42,084 nt of DNA, taken from contig JANXMS010000258.1 in the NCBI GenBank assembly GCA_025354525.1, forward strand, positions 1-42,084, in the 5' to 3' direction. The notes below the pieces were generated by a model. The model saw only the letters and a list, made by a program, of their open reading frames with translations. It was not told the origin of the DNA and did no database searches. Positions 16,183-23,795 of this stretch are shown here, piece after piece; the stretch's first letter is position 1, and every line of letters starts with the position of its first letter. Position numbers and translations under genes: made by a program. Source of the DNA: Acidobacteriota bacterium (GTDB lineage Bacteria > Acidobacteriota > Terriglobia > Bryobacterales > Bryobacteraceae).

Positions 16183-16827
16183 ATGCGATTGGCTTTGCTT
16201 GTACTTTTACTGACGGTTTCGGGGTGGGGACAGCGGCGGGACACGCCACGCGGGGAGGCGGGTAAGTTCGATTTTTACTTGCTGAGCTTGTCGTGGTCGC
16301 CACAGCATTGTTCGACTCCGGCGGGGGAGCGCGACCGGATGCAGTGTGGAGGAACGCGGCAATACGACTTCATTGTGCATGGGTTGTGGCCGCAGTACGA
16401 ACGGAGCTGGCCGCAGTTTTGCGAAACGAACGAGACGCTGGCGAAGCCGGTGATCGATAAGACTTTGGACATTATGCCGAGCCCGGGGCTGATTCGGCAT
16501 GAGTGGAGGAAGCACGGGGTATGCGCTGGCGGCACGGCGGACCAGTACTTCGACCGGGCGCGTCGCGCCTTTGGCGCGTTGAAGATTCCGGCGGCGTTGC
16601 AGAGCCCTAAAAAGGCGCGGACGGTGGCTCCGGCGGTGATCAAGAACGAATTTTTGGCCGCGAATCCGGGGATGCCGGGAGATGCCGTGTCGGTCGGCTG
16701 CAACGGCAAATTTCTGAACGAAGTCCGGGTTTGTTTGACCAAGGACCTGAAGGCACGGGCGTGCTCGGCGGACGTGGTTCGGCAGGCTTGCCGGATGTCT
16801 GAGATTATTGTGCAGCCTTTGCGGTAG
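16183..16827 (+). CDS. secreted ribonuclease T2 family
   Basis: A 214-residue endoribonuclease that cleaves RNA through a 2',3'-cyclic phosphate intermediate. A signal peptide (residues 1-16, LLLTVSGWGQ) points to export. Both catalytic blocks are intact: CAS1 FIVHGLWPQ with H66, and CAS2 HEWRKHGVC with H106, E107, K110 and H111. Six or more cysteines (e.g. C43, C55, C80, C114) allow the usual disulfides. The start ATG 16183 is 25 bp from the divergent thiL start. A longer frame beginning at 16015 is rejected because the extension lies antisense within thiL. It probably scavenges phosphate or nucleosides. Confidence 0.92.
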   Translation: MRLALLVLLLTVSGWGQRRDTPRGEAGKFDFYLLSLSWSPQHCSTPAGERDRMQCGGTRQYDFIVHGLWPQYERSWPQFCETNETLAKPVIDKTLDIMPSPGLIRHEWRKHGVCAGGTADQYFDRARRAFGALKIPAALQSPKKARTVAPAVIKNEFLAANPGMPGDAVSVGCNGKFLNEVRVCLTKDLKARACSADVVRQACRMSEIIVQPLR

Positions 16828-16875
16828 GCTGATGTGGTTCGAGGCAGCGGGGTGATTTTGCGATTCGAAGTGGGG

Positions 16876-17550
16876 TCAGCAGCGGGGTGTGAACGAGGTG
16901 GCGCCCGCGGCCATGGTGAGCGGTTTTTGCGATTCGAACTCGATGGGCGGGGGAACTGGTTTCGGCTTGATGACGACCAGGACTGGTTTCGCTTGTTCGA
17001 CAGCCGGGGGCGGGGCTACGGTTTGGGGACGGTTCTTCTGGGCGGTGAGCAGGTTTTTTAGGGCTCGGTGATGGCTGCGTTCGGCGGTGGTGACGTAGTG
17101 CTGGACACGTTCCCAGACGGCAGCGTGGTCGTCGTTCCAGAAGGCGTCAGCGAGGTCTTCGTTTTGCTGGTCGAGGGTGTTCAACGTTTTAGCTTCGACG
17201 CGACGGGCACGGAGGAGACGCCATTGGGCTTCGACGAGTTCGACGGTGAGGAGGACCTCTTCCGGGTTGGCCGGGGCGTAGGCGGCTGTGACTTGCGCTT
17301 TGACTACGCCGAACTCGATGGTCGATTCGCTATCGAGGAGGAGCGCGGCGGAGCAGAGACCGTGGTCGAGGCGATTTTTGCTGGAGCGGGCTTTGCCTTC
17401 TTTGGTGCGGGGTCCGGTGGAACCATTGGCGTTTTTCAGTTGGATGCCGTAGCGGGCGAGATCGATAGGGGGCGGCATGAAGGGCCGGATTTCGGCTTCG
17501 AAGGCGATCTTCTGTTCGGGCGTCATTTGGTCATAGGGCGTGTGGATCAT
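16876..17550 (-). CDS. conserved hypothetical, GPRT-EGKA-SS motif family
   Basis: A 224-residue protein from ATG 17550, which has a good Shine-Dalgarno (AGGAG, about 7 nt upstream). The motif NANGSTGPRTKEGKARSSKN near residues 41-60 followed by DHGL is a signature I know from a family of short proteins repeated in Acidobacteriota genomes; no function is established. The remainder is a helical domain rich in Gln, Arg and Glu, ending in a proline-rich tail (KPKPVPPPIEFESQKP). A hairpin with a T-run lies 30 nt upstream of the start. Confidence 0.7.
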   Translation of the reverse strand: MIHTPYDQMTPEQKIAFEAEIRPFMPPPIDLARYGIQLKNANGSTGPRTKEGKARSSKNRLDHGLCSAALLLDSESTIEFGVVKAQVTAAYAPANPEEVLLTVELVEAQWRLLRARRVEAKTLNTLDQQNEDLADAFWNDDHAAVWERVQHYVTTAERSHHRALKNLLTAQKNRPQTVAPPPAVEQAKPVLVVIKPKPVPPPIEFESQKPLTMAAGATSFTPRC

Positions 17551-17581
17551 GGTCGTATCTCCTGGATTTTGAAAATGAAAA

Positions 17582-17613
17582 ACCCGACGGGCCGAAGGGG
17601 TGGCGCGTCGGGT
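17582..17613 (-). terminator. hairpin with U-run upstream of the 16876-17550 gene
   Basis: 8-bp arms ACCCGACG (17582-17589) and CGTCGGGT (17606-17613) enclose an inner GCC/GGC pairing. On the minus strand the stem is followed by TTTTC ATTTTC, as in an intrinsic terminator. It lies about 120 nt downstream of the truncated frame ending at 17735 and 30 nt upstream of the next start. It therefore either ends upstream transcription or acts as a leader attenuator. The rest of 17551-17734 shows nothing I can name. Confidence 0.55.
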
Positions 17614-17734
17614 AGATCTGTTTGGAGGATACGGGGCTGGAGAGGAGTATTTTCGGAGGGATTTTTTCAAACTACTGAAAAGAAGGGAAATATAAATCTC
17701 GATACCTTGTGATTTCTGCTTGCTACAGATGTAG

Positions 17735-17890
17735 TTATTTAGATTGGAGGCCGAGGTACGTGCAGAAGGGGTCGAAATTGCGGTCGCTGAGGAGGTCCGA
17801 CCGGTGGGTATTCCAGAAGGTCCGTCCCAGGTTGGTGCCCCAGGCAGTCGTTTTCGTTCCTTTGGGTATCGTTAGGTGTGGAACCCGGAA
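17735..17890 (-). pseudogene. orphan C-terminal gene fragment beside the defence cassette
   Basis: An open frame of 51 codons, bounded upstream by TGA (17891-17893) and closed by TAA (17735-17737), has no ATG but strongly GC-rich third positions. It reads like a protein end (HLTIPKGTKTTAWGTNLGR, FWNTHRSDLLSDRNFDPF, CTYLGLQSK). I do not recognise the family. Its upstream side stops within about 25 bp of the LexA promoter, so it looks like the tail of a gene whose front was lost when the neighbouring cassette arrived. An artefactual frame is possible. Confidence 0.45.
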
Positions 17891-17911
17891 TCAGGTTTGT
17901 CCAAAAACCCT

Positions 17912-17941
17912 TTGGCATACTGCCATTTTGAGCAGTATGCT
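17912..17941 (+). promoter_or_regulatory. sigma-70-type promoter of the LexA-MTase-nuclease operon
   Basis: TTGGCA (17912-17917, one mismatch to TTGACA) is followed after 18 bp by TATGCT (17936-17941, four of six to TATAAT). A start of transcription about 7 bp further on would fall at or next to the GTG at 17948, giving a leaderless or nearly leaderless message. The SOS box lies across the spacer and both elements. This is pattern matching only; no mapping data. Confidence 0.55.
17915..17940. promoter_or_regulatory. SOS box / LexA operator
   Basis: A perfect 9-bp inverted repeat, GCATACTGC at 17915-17923 and GCAGTATGC at 17932-17940, with 8 bp between. Its core is TACTG-N10-CAGTA, the same outer bases and spacing as the Escherichia coli LexA box. 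It overlaps the predicted -35, spacer and -10 and ends 7 bp before the repressor start codon, so a bound repressor would block its own operon. Confidence 0.75.
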
Positions 17942-17947
17942 TAGGGT

Positions 17948-18565
17948 GTGGCATTGCCGCCCACAGAGCGTCAGCAGCAAATTGCGTCATTCCTCCATTC
18001 CGAATCGCGCAAACGCGGAATCGCGCCGACGCAACGTGAGATCGCCGAGCGCTTTGGGTTTGCCAGTCTCAATTCCGTGCGGTCCCATCTGCGGCTGATG
18101 GAGAAGAAAGGAATGATCAATCGCCTGCCGGGTAAGGCGAGGGGGCTGGAATTGAAACATTGTGCCGCGATGGGCATACCGCTCTTAGGAGACATTGCCG
18201 CGGGCCATCCGCAGATCGCAATTCAAGATTATGGCGAGAGTATCGCGGTTTCCCCGGAGCTGTTTCCGGGTTCGGATTTATTCGCCCTTCGGGTGAGAGG
18301 CGAAAGCATGAGGGATGATGGAATTTTGCCGGGGGATATTGCCGTGATGGATCGTCAGGTGGATGTAGCGGACGGCGAAATCGCGGCGGTGCTACTCAAC
18401 GATGAGGCTACGCTCAAGCACGTCTATCAACCCAGCGGGATGGTCATTCTTCGGGGAGCAAATTCGGCATTTCCGGACATTGTGATTCGCAACGATGGAC
18501 AGGGCGCCGTTCGGATTCTAGGCAGGTACGTCGGCCTAATCCGCAACCACGGGAGCCGCCGATGA
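17948..18565 (+). CDS. lexA: LexA-type self-cleaving repressor
   Basis: A full-length LexA-like protein of 205 residues. The N-terminal winged helix (residues 7-68, TERQQQIASFL through KGMINRLPGKARGLEL) binds operator DNA. The C-terminal S24 peptidase domain has the cleavage site A85-G86 (IAAGHP), nucleophile S120 (GESMRDDGI) and general base K157 (EATLKHVY), one residue off the E. coli numbering. It should lose repression when RecA filaments form on damaged DNA. The start is GTG 17948; TTG 17954 has a better-spaced AGGG and is an alternative. Its stop overlaps the methyltransferase start (ATGA, 18562-18565), so this LexA is built into a restriction-like operon. Whether it is also the cell's general LexA cannot be told here. 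Confidence 0.88.
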   Translation: MALPPTERQQQIASFLHSESRKRGIAPTQREIAERFGFASLNSVRSHLRLMEKKGMINRLPGKARGLELKHCAAMGIPLLGDIAAGHPQIAIQDYGESIAVSPELFPGSDLFALRVRGESMRDDGILPGDIAVMDRQVDVADGEIAAVLLNDEATLKHVYQPSGMVILRGANSAFPDIVIRNDGQGAVRILGRYVGLIRNHGSRR

Positions 18566-21500
18566 TGGCGTCAACACCTCCCAGCTCCGCCCTGCCGTTA
18601 AATGAGCGCCTAGCAGCCTACGGCTGTTCCGCCGTTATTCGGCTTGACCAAAAGCTTACGGCGGCGGAGCAGCTTGATTACCTCGACTTACTGCCTAAGC
18701 AAAGCAACCACACGCCGATTCTTACGGCGGTGGCCGAGCACCAAGGTGCCGCTTTGCTATACCTCGTGGACGCGAGCAGCGACGTAAAGAGCGATGCCGC
18801 CTCCCTTGCCGTCCTATGCAAGCAACTCGCGAATCGCAGCGATCCCGCATGGCTTGGCGTGCTCCGGCCTGGCTGCCTAGAAATCTTTCCCATTGGATTT
18901 CGGGAGACAGCAGACTCCCAGCCCGTGAAGATTGTGAAGGAGAAAGACACGACGACAGCGTTGTTCTTCCAGAGCCTAGTGCATGGCACCTTCGAAGAAA
19001 ATCATCGGCTGAGTGGCACCGACTACGTATTCAACAAAATTTTTGATCTGCTCACCCAGATGACGACCGAGTTTGTCCCTACTGAAGTCAAAGGCAAGCT
19101 GGAAGCGCTGGAGGTCCTGTCGATGGCAGGTCGAGCGCTATTCTTCCGCTTCCTCATCGACCGCCGCATCGTAGTGGAAAGTGAGCGCGACGAAGTCTGT
19201 CCGGGTGCGGCCGAATTGAAGGATGCCTTCTCCTCCGCGGAAAAAGCGGCGCAAACCTCCGCTTGGCTGGATGCGACGTTTAACGGCGACTTTCTCCCTC
19301 TCATTGACGAATCGATTCCAGCCAGCGACCGGGAGGCTCGTGAGGCGGAGTATCTTCGCTACTTCCGGCGTACCGAACGGCAGGCCGGGCGGCGAGTCTT
19401 CCTTCATCTCGACGCAATTCTTCGCGGATGGCGCGCGTCGGGAGAGACGGTGCAGACTGAACTTGACTGGGACGACTTCGACTTCGCTCACATCCCCGTG
19501 GGTGTGCTGAGCCAAGTTTATGAGAGTTTTAGTCACCGTGCCGACCCGCGGACCGCGCGGGATACGAGCGTTCATTACACCCCCCGCACGATTGCGGGAT
19601 TGATGGTTGAACAAGCGTTCGCTGCAATCAAAGGCAAGGGGAACGCCCAAGTTCTGGACAGTTCGTGTGGCGCGGGTATTTTCCTCGTCCTCGCGTTTCG
19701 TCGGCTTGTTCGCGAACACTGGATTAGCAACGAGCGACCGAAGACTGCCGTCATCCAGAGCATCCTTTACAATCAAGTGCGAGGCTTTGACATCAGTGAG
19801 TCGGCGCTGCGACTTGCGGCGCTGGCGCTCTACATCACCGCGATTGAACTGACCGCCAGTCCGCGACCGCCGCAGGCGCTGAAATTCCCCCGCAACTTAC
19901 GGGGTGAGGTGCTCTACCGCTTCGGAGGTGGTGACGAAGGCGGAGCGGAGAAAGCGTTCCCGCTTGGCAGCCTCGGCTTGGAGGTGTCCTCGGACTTCGA
20001 CAACAGGTTCGACATTGTTATCGGCAACCCGCCGTGGACGCGATTGCGCGACGGCAAGAGTGATGCTGAGAACGACGCCGACGAAAAGGGGACAAAGTCG
20101 CCGACTGATGACTTGAACGAGGCTTTCACGGCGATTGGGCGAAGAGTACTGGTCGAACGTGGATTGGGGGATATCGCAAAAAGCTATGAAAACCCTGACA
20201 AGAATCCCGATCTGCCCTTCTTATGGCGCGCGATGGAATGGGCGAAGGAGGATGGGGTCATCGCTTTGGCCATGCATGCAAGACTCTTCGGCCGCACTTC
20301 GGGTAAAGGATTCGAGGCGTGGCGGGCAGTACTGCGAAGCGTAGAAATAACAGGGCTCATTAACGGAGCCGATTTACGCTGGTCGGCGGTTTGGCAGGAC
20401 GTAAAGGTACCGTTCTGTCTGTTGTTCGCTCGCAACAAAAGACCCGGGCCCGATCACCGCTTTTACTATGCTGCCCCCGTTAACGAGCCCGAAATGAACG
20501 GACGAGGACGATTCCGGATCGACTATGAGATTGCTCAGCCCGTAAGCGTGGCGCGAGTCGAGAGGCAGCCTTGGATCCTCAAGACGTTAGCGTTTGGAAC
20601 ATGGTTGGATGTGGAATTGATGGAGACGCTCTCGGGGATCGACAACGAAACTTTGGGGAGTCGCTGGGCTGCGTGGGACCCGGTTGGCGATAAGACCGGA
20701 CAAGGCTACAATCGATCTCCCTCCTTGCCGCAGAAATTCGTGGGTTTTCTTGGTGACTTGCCCCTATTTGAGCCGCCTACACAGACTCTGATTGAGCCAA
20801 CCAGGCAGACGTACGGAGAACGATTCGGCAAGAATTCCGATGGAAAAAGTGGTGCTTATTGGCCAAAGCAAAAAGAACTGTTTCAGCCGCCCCTTGTCAT
20901 TATTCGTCAATCTCCGGGCGACGACAACAGACGACCACGCGCCTACATCCTAGATCATCCGGTGGCATTTTCCCAAAGTTACTATGGTTATTCGTGTGCC
21001 GGCCATCCAGAGGCTGCGACACTGGCAGGACTCATCTACTTACTCGCTCACTCTACTCTGTTCGACTATTACTGCCTATTGACCAGCCGCCGGAGTGGCT
21101 TTGATCGGCAGACCTTCAACAAAGCGGAGTTCGACGCGCTGCCGTTCCCGAACATCGCGAACCTTTTCGCAAGCGATCGGGCAAGTATTCATAGCCTTAC
21201 TGAACGACTTCAAAATAGTGCCGTCGAGCCGCGGGCGCATTTGAACGAATTCATCTTCCGGCTATATGGTTTCAGCCCAGCCGCGGTCCAGGTCGCCGAG
21301 GATACTCTTTTCTCCGCCGCGTCCTATCGAAAAGCGGGGAAGGCGGCACTGGATCGAACGACTTCCGAAACGCGGAAGCCTTTCCTTGCTACTTTGCGCA
21401 AGGAATTGGAACCTTATTTCGACGTCTGTGACGAACATGCGGCGGTGGACGCGGCGACGTTTCAGCCGGACGATTGGCGCGAACCCTGGTTTTTCTTTTC

Positions 21501-21735
21501 CGTCTCTCGCGAGGGCGTCTCGATTCCAATCGATCCGGCGCTGATGAAAACGGCGATGGAGGCGGCGAACCAACGCGGCTGCAGTCGCATCCTTGTCAAT
21601 GCTCCGGGTAAACGCGGCCTCCTGGTAGGCCTCTTGAATCAGCGCCGCTGGTGGACCATAACCCGCGCTCGACTCTGCGCGCAACACATCATCCGCGAGC
21701 GCCTCGGGGCGTGCGGACTTGTGGAGCATGCATGA
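18562..21735 (+). CDS. Eco57I-type N6-adenine DNA methyltransferase
   Basis: A 1057-residue DNA methyltransferase of the Eco57I/type IIG/PglX-like class, expected to methylate adenine at N6. Motifs: the pre-catalytic YTPRTIAGLM at about 339-348, SAM motif I VLDSSCGAG at 364-372, and catalytic motif IV NPPW at 489-492. The C-terminal half holds a probable target-recognition region ending FDRQTFNKAEFDALPFP (around 850), as in Eco57I relatives. The N-terminal ~160 residues form a separate domain I cannot assign, followed by a helical linker; no complete PD-(D/E)xK site is evident there, unlike true type IIG enzymes. ATGA overlaps join it to LexA upstream and the nuclease-like gene downstream. 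Base composition is visibly richer in A+T than the flanks, suggesting transfer. Confidence 0.87.
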   Translation: MMASTPPSSALPLNERLAAYGCSAVIRLDQKLTAAEQLDYLDLLPKQSNHTPILTAVAEHQGAALLYLVDASSDVKSDAASLAVLCKQLANRSDPAWLGVLRPGCLEIFPIGFRETADSQPVKIVKEKDTTTALFFQSLVHGTFEENHRLSGTDYVFNKIFDLLTQMTTEFVPTEVKGKLEALEVLSMAGRALFFRFLIDRRIVVESERDEVCPGAAELKDAFSSAEKAAQTSAWLDATFNGDFLPLIDESIPASDREAREAEYLRYFRRTERQAGRRVFLHLDAILRGWRASGETVQTELDWDDFDFAHIPVGVLSQVYESFSHRADPRTARDTSVHYTPRTIAGLMVEQAFAAIKGKGNAQVLDSSCGAGIFLVLAFRRLVREHWISNERPKTAVIQSILYNQVRGFDISESALRLAALALYITAIELTASPRPPQALKFPRNLRGEVLYRFGGGDEGGAEKAFPLGSLGLEVSSDFDNRFDIVIGNPPWTRLRDGKSDAENDADEKGTKSPTDDLNEAFTAIGRRVLVERGLGDIAKSYENPDKNPDLPFLWRAMEWAKEDGVIALAMHARLFGRTSGKGFEAWRAVLRSVEITGLINGADLRWSAVWQDVKVPFCLLFARNKRPGPDHRFYYAAPVNEPEMNGRGRFRIDYEIAQPVSVARVERQPWILKTLAFGTWLDVELMETLSGIDNETLGSRWAAWDPVGDKTGQGYNRSPSLPQKFVGFLGDLPLFEPPTQTLIEPTRQTYGERFGKNSDGKSGAYWPKQKELFQPPLVIIRQSPGDDNRRPRAYILDHPVAFSQSYYGYSCAGHPEAATLAGLIYLLAHSTLFDYYCLLTSRRSGFDRQTFNKAEFDALPFPNIANLFASDRASIHSLTERLQNSAVEPRAHLNEFIFRLYGFSPAAVQVAEDTLFSAASYRKAGKAALDRTTSETRKPFLATLRKELEPYFDVCDEHAAVDAATFQPDDWREPWFFFSVSREGVSIPIDPALMKTAMEAANQRGCSRILVNAPGKRGLLVGLLNQRRWWTITRARLCAQHIIRERLGACGLVEHA

Positions 21736-22484
21736 AAACGGCAGGAAACAGTGGATTCTTCACTCTTGGGGTGCAGCCGGATCGATACGATCTCCCCCAT
21801 CCGCGCTTGGGCTTACCAGTGATTCTCTTTCTTCGCCGTGTCCTGTTGAGGGCATTCACTAAGCTTCGAGATCGCGGCTTTCCGTTAGCCACGGAACGCG
21901 AAGACAGTGTGACGGAACAGCTCTTCAATGTCCTTGAGAACGACCTTCGTCAAACCGGGGAAATCGGAGGATTCAACTCCACTTTCTATGAGCGCGTTGT
22001 GCGCCATGCCGAAGTCACGAACTACAACGGCCAAAAGCTCGCAAAGACGCCGGATTTATCATTCAAGCTCCGTCATGCGGGCGCGGAGCCGCGTCGTGTT
22101 GTTTCAGCGCATGATGCCCTTTTTGTGGAGTGCAAGCCTGTTGACGCAGGCCATGCGGCCGGAAGCGCATATTGCGACGATGGCCTGATCCGGTTTGTGA
22201 ATGGCGACTATGCTTGGGCAATGCAAGAGGCCATGATGCTCGGCTACGTCCGCAGCGGCAGAACGATTGCAGGGCACCTCACTCCCGCAATGGAAGTATC
22301 CACCCGAAGAACGTCACTCGGAATTATCCAGCCACTCCAACTCTGCCCCGGGCTCGCTGCCGCCGCTTGTGCCGAGGCAGAGGCCGTCTATCTCACGAAG
22401 CATCACCGTGCTTTCCCCTGGCGCGATGGCAAAGGTCCGGCGACTGACATAACCGTTTATCACCTCTGGCATCGCTGTTCGTGA
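21732..22484 (+). CDS. PD-(D/E)xK nuclease-like protein, probable restriction partner
   Basis: A 250-residue protein whose ATG overlaps the methyltransferase stop (ATGA, 21732-21735). I recognise no named family, but it has the arrangement of a PD-(D/E)xK nuclease: an N-terminal helix with conserved-looking acidic residues (EREDSVTEQLF, 56-65), then TPD at 106-108 and, after a strand, FVECKPV with E133-x-K135, followed by a helix with QEAMMLGYVRSGR (165-177). D108, E133 and K135 would bind metal and cut DNA. Paired with the methyltransferase it would be the restriction or effector arm. A frame extending upstream to 21651 exists but lies inside the methyltransferase gene. The gene ends about 50 bp before the convergent DUF1501 gene, the right edge of the cassette. 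Confidence 0.65.
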   Translation: MKTAGNSGFFTLGVQPDRYDLPHPRLGLPVILFLRRVLLRAFTKLRDRGFPLATEREDSVTEQLFNVLENDLRQTGEIGGFNSTFYERVVRHAEVTNYNGQKLAKTPDLSFKLRHAGAEPRRVVSAHDALFVECKPVDAGHAAGSAYCDDGLIRFVNGDYAWAMQEAMMLGYVRSGRTIAGHLTPAMEVSTRRTSLGIIQPLQLCPGLAAAACAEAEAVYLTKHHRAFPWRDGKGPATDITVYHLWHRCS

Positions 22485-22536
22485 GCAATTACCGTGTTCT
22501 TTGACAACCGCTTGTTGTTGTCGTTGCCGGAAGCCC

Positions 22537-23784
22537 CTAGGCGAACAGTTCGGCGATGGGGGTGCCCCGATCGGTGATCGGGACCGGCCGGTCGCCGGCG
22601 TAGAGATTCTTGTGGGGGTCGATGCCGAGGGCGCAGTGGATTGTCGCGTGGAAATCCGGGATGGAGACCGGGCGGTCCACAACCTTGCGGCCAACTTCGT
22701 CAGTACGACCGATGACCTGACCGGTCTTCAAGCCTCCACCGGCTAGCACCATGCTGAAACCAGCCGACTGATGGCCGCGGCCGCCGCCGGCGTCGAAATC
22801 CGGGGGACGACCGAATTCGGTGGCGATGACGACTAACGTCGTATCGAGCATCTTGTTTTTTTCGAGGTCGATGAGAAGAGACGAAAAGGCTTTGTCTAGC
22901 TCCTCAATGAGGAGATGTTGTTTGACTTGACCGTCGTTGTGCGTGTCCCAGCCGGAGCCGTTGAGGAAGTTTAAATTGTGCGACACCTCGACGAAGCGGA
23001 CACCGGATTGGACCAGACGACGGGCGAGGAGACAGCGTTGGCCGAACTCGCCGCCGTAGGATTCCCGGAGCGTCGAGGACTCGCGGGCGAGGTCGAACAC
23101 GTTCAGAAACTTGGGACCGGCGAGTTTGTAAGCCGAGGTCGTGATGGCTTCCTGCTGGAGGACGGTTTGATCCTTCGGATGCCGCTTCGTGTACTCTTCG
23201 CGTATTTTGGCGAGGAGGGTTTCGCGGCGGTCTTCGCGGTTCAGATCGACGTCAGGCGGACGGAGGAGACCGGCGGGGCCGGTTTCGATTTGCGTGAGGT
23301 AGATGTAGCCGTAGCGGGCACCGAGGAAGCCGGGGTCTCGAATGATGCTGGGGTAGCCCATGACAACGTAGGGCGGGACTTCGGCGGTCTTGGCGCCGAG
23401 TTGGTTCGACACGATGGAGCCGATGGCGGGATAGATGATCGTCCCGCTGGGCTTGCGGCCGGTGTGGACGAGGTTGGCGGCGGCGGCGTGTTCTCCCGAG
23501 ATGTCATGCATGATGGAGCGGACAGCAATCGCGCGGTCCATCAGCGGGGCGGTGCGGTGGAGATGCTCGCAGACCTGCTCGCCTTTGATAGCGGTGTTGA
23601 TGGCCTTATAGTAAGACCCGGCGACCTTTTTGCCGTCGCCGAGGGGCTTGGGGTCGAAGGTGTCCATGTGAGCGGCACCGCCGCCAAGCCAGAGGAAGAT
23701 GCAGGCATCGGCTTTGCCCTTCGGGACGTGGGCCGCGGTGGCGAGAGTGGCAGTGGAGGCGGCGAGAAAATCACGGCGTTTCAT
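22537..23784 (-). CDS. DUF1501 family exported protein
   Basis: A 415-residue member of the DUF1501 family (alkaline-phosphatase-like/sulfatase-related fold), start ATG 23784 with a twin-arginine-type signal (MKRRDFLAASTATLATAA). Conserved patterns include FLWLGGGAAHMDTFDPK near the N-terminus, GSGWDTHNDG and VVIATEFGRPP near the C-terminus. No reaction is established. These proteins are nearly always encoded next to a DUF1549/DUF1553 cytochrome-like protein in Planctomycetes and Solibacter-like Acidobacteriota, as here, 11 bp downstream of its stop. Confidence 0.9.
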   Translation of the reverse strand: MKRRDFLAASTATLATAAHVPKGKADACIFLWLGGGAAHMDTFDPKPLGDGKKVAGSYYKAINTAIKGEQVCEHLHRTAPLMDRAIAVRSIMHDISGEHAAAANLVHTGRKPSGTIIYPAIGSIVSNQLGAKTAEVPPYVVMGYPSIIRDPGFLGARYGYIYLTQIETGPAGLLRPPDVDLNREDRRETLLAKIREEYTKRHPKDQTVLQQEAITTSAYKLAGPKFLNVFDLARESSTLRESYGGEFGQRCLLARRLVQSGVRFVEVSHNLNFLNGSGWDTHNDGQVKQHLLIEELDKAFSSLLIDLEKNKMLDTTLVVIATEFGRPPDFDAGGGRGHQSAGFSMVLAGGGLKTGQVIGRTDEVGRKVVDRPVSIPDFHATIHCALGIDPHKNLYAGDRPVPITDRGTPIAELFA

Positions 23785-23795
23785 GGGCGGGATCC

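Noticed and set aside
17541-22536. Direct repeats, tRNA or integrase marking the cassette as a classical genomic island
   Set aside because: No tRNA gene, attachment-like direct repeat or recombinase could be found at either edge; only composition and the truncated neighbour argue for transfer.
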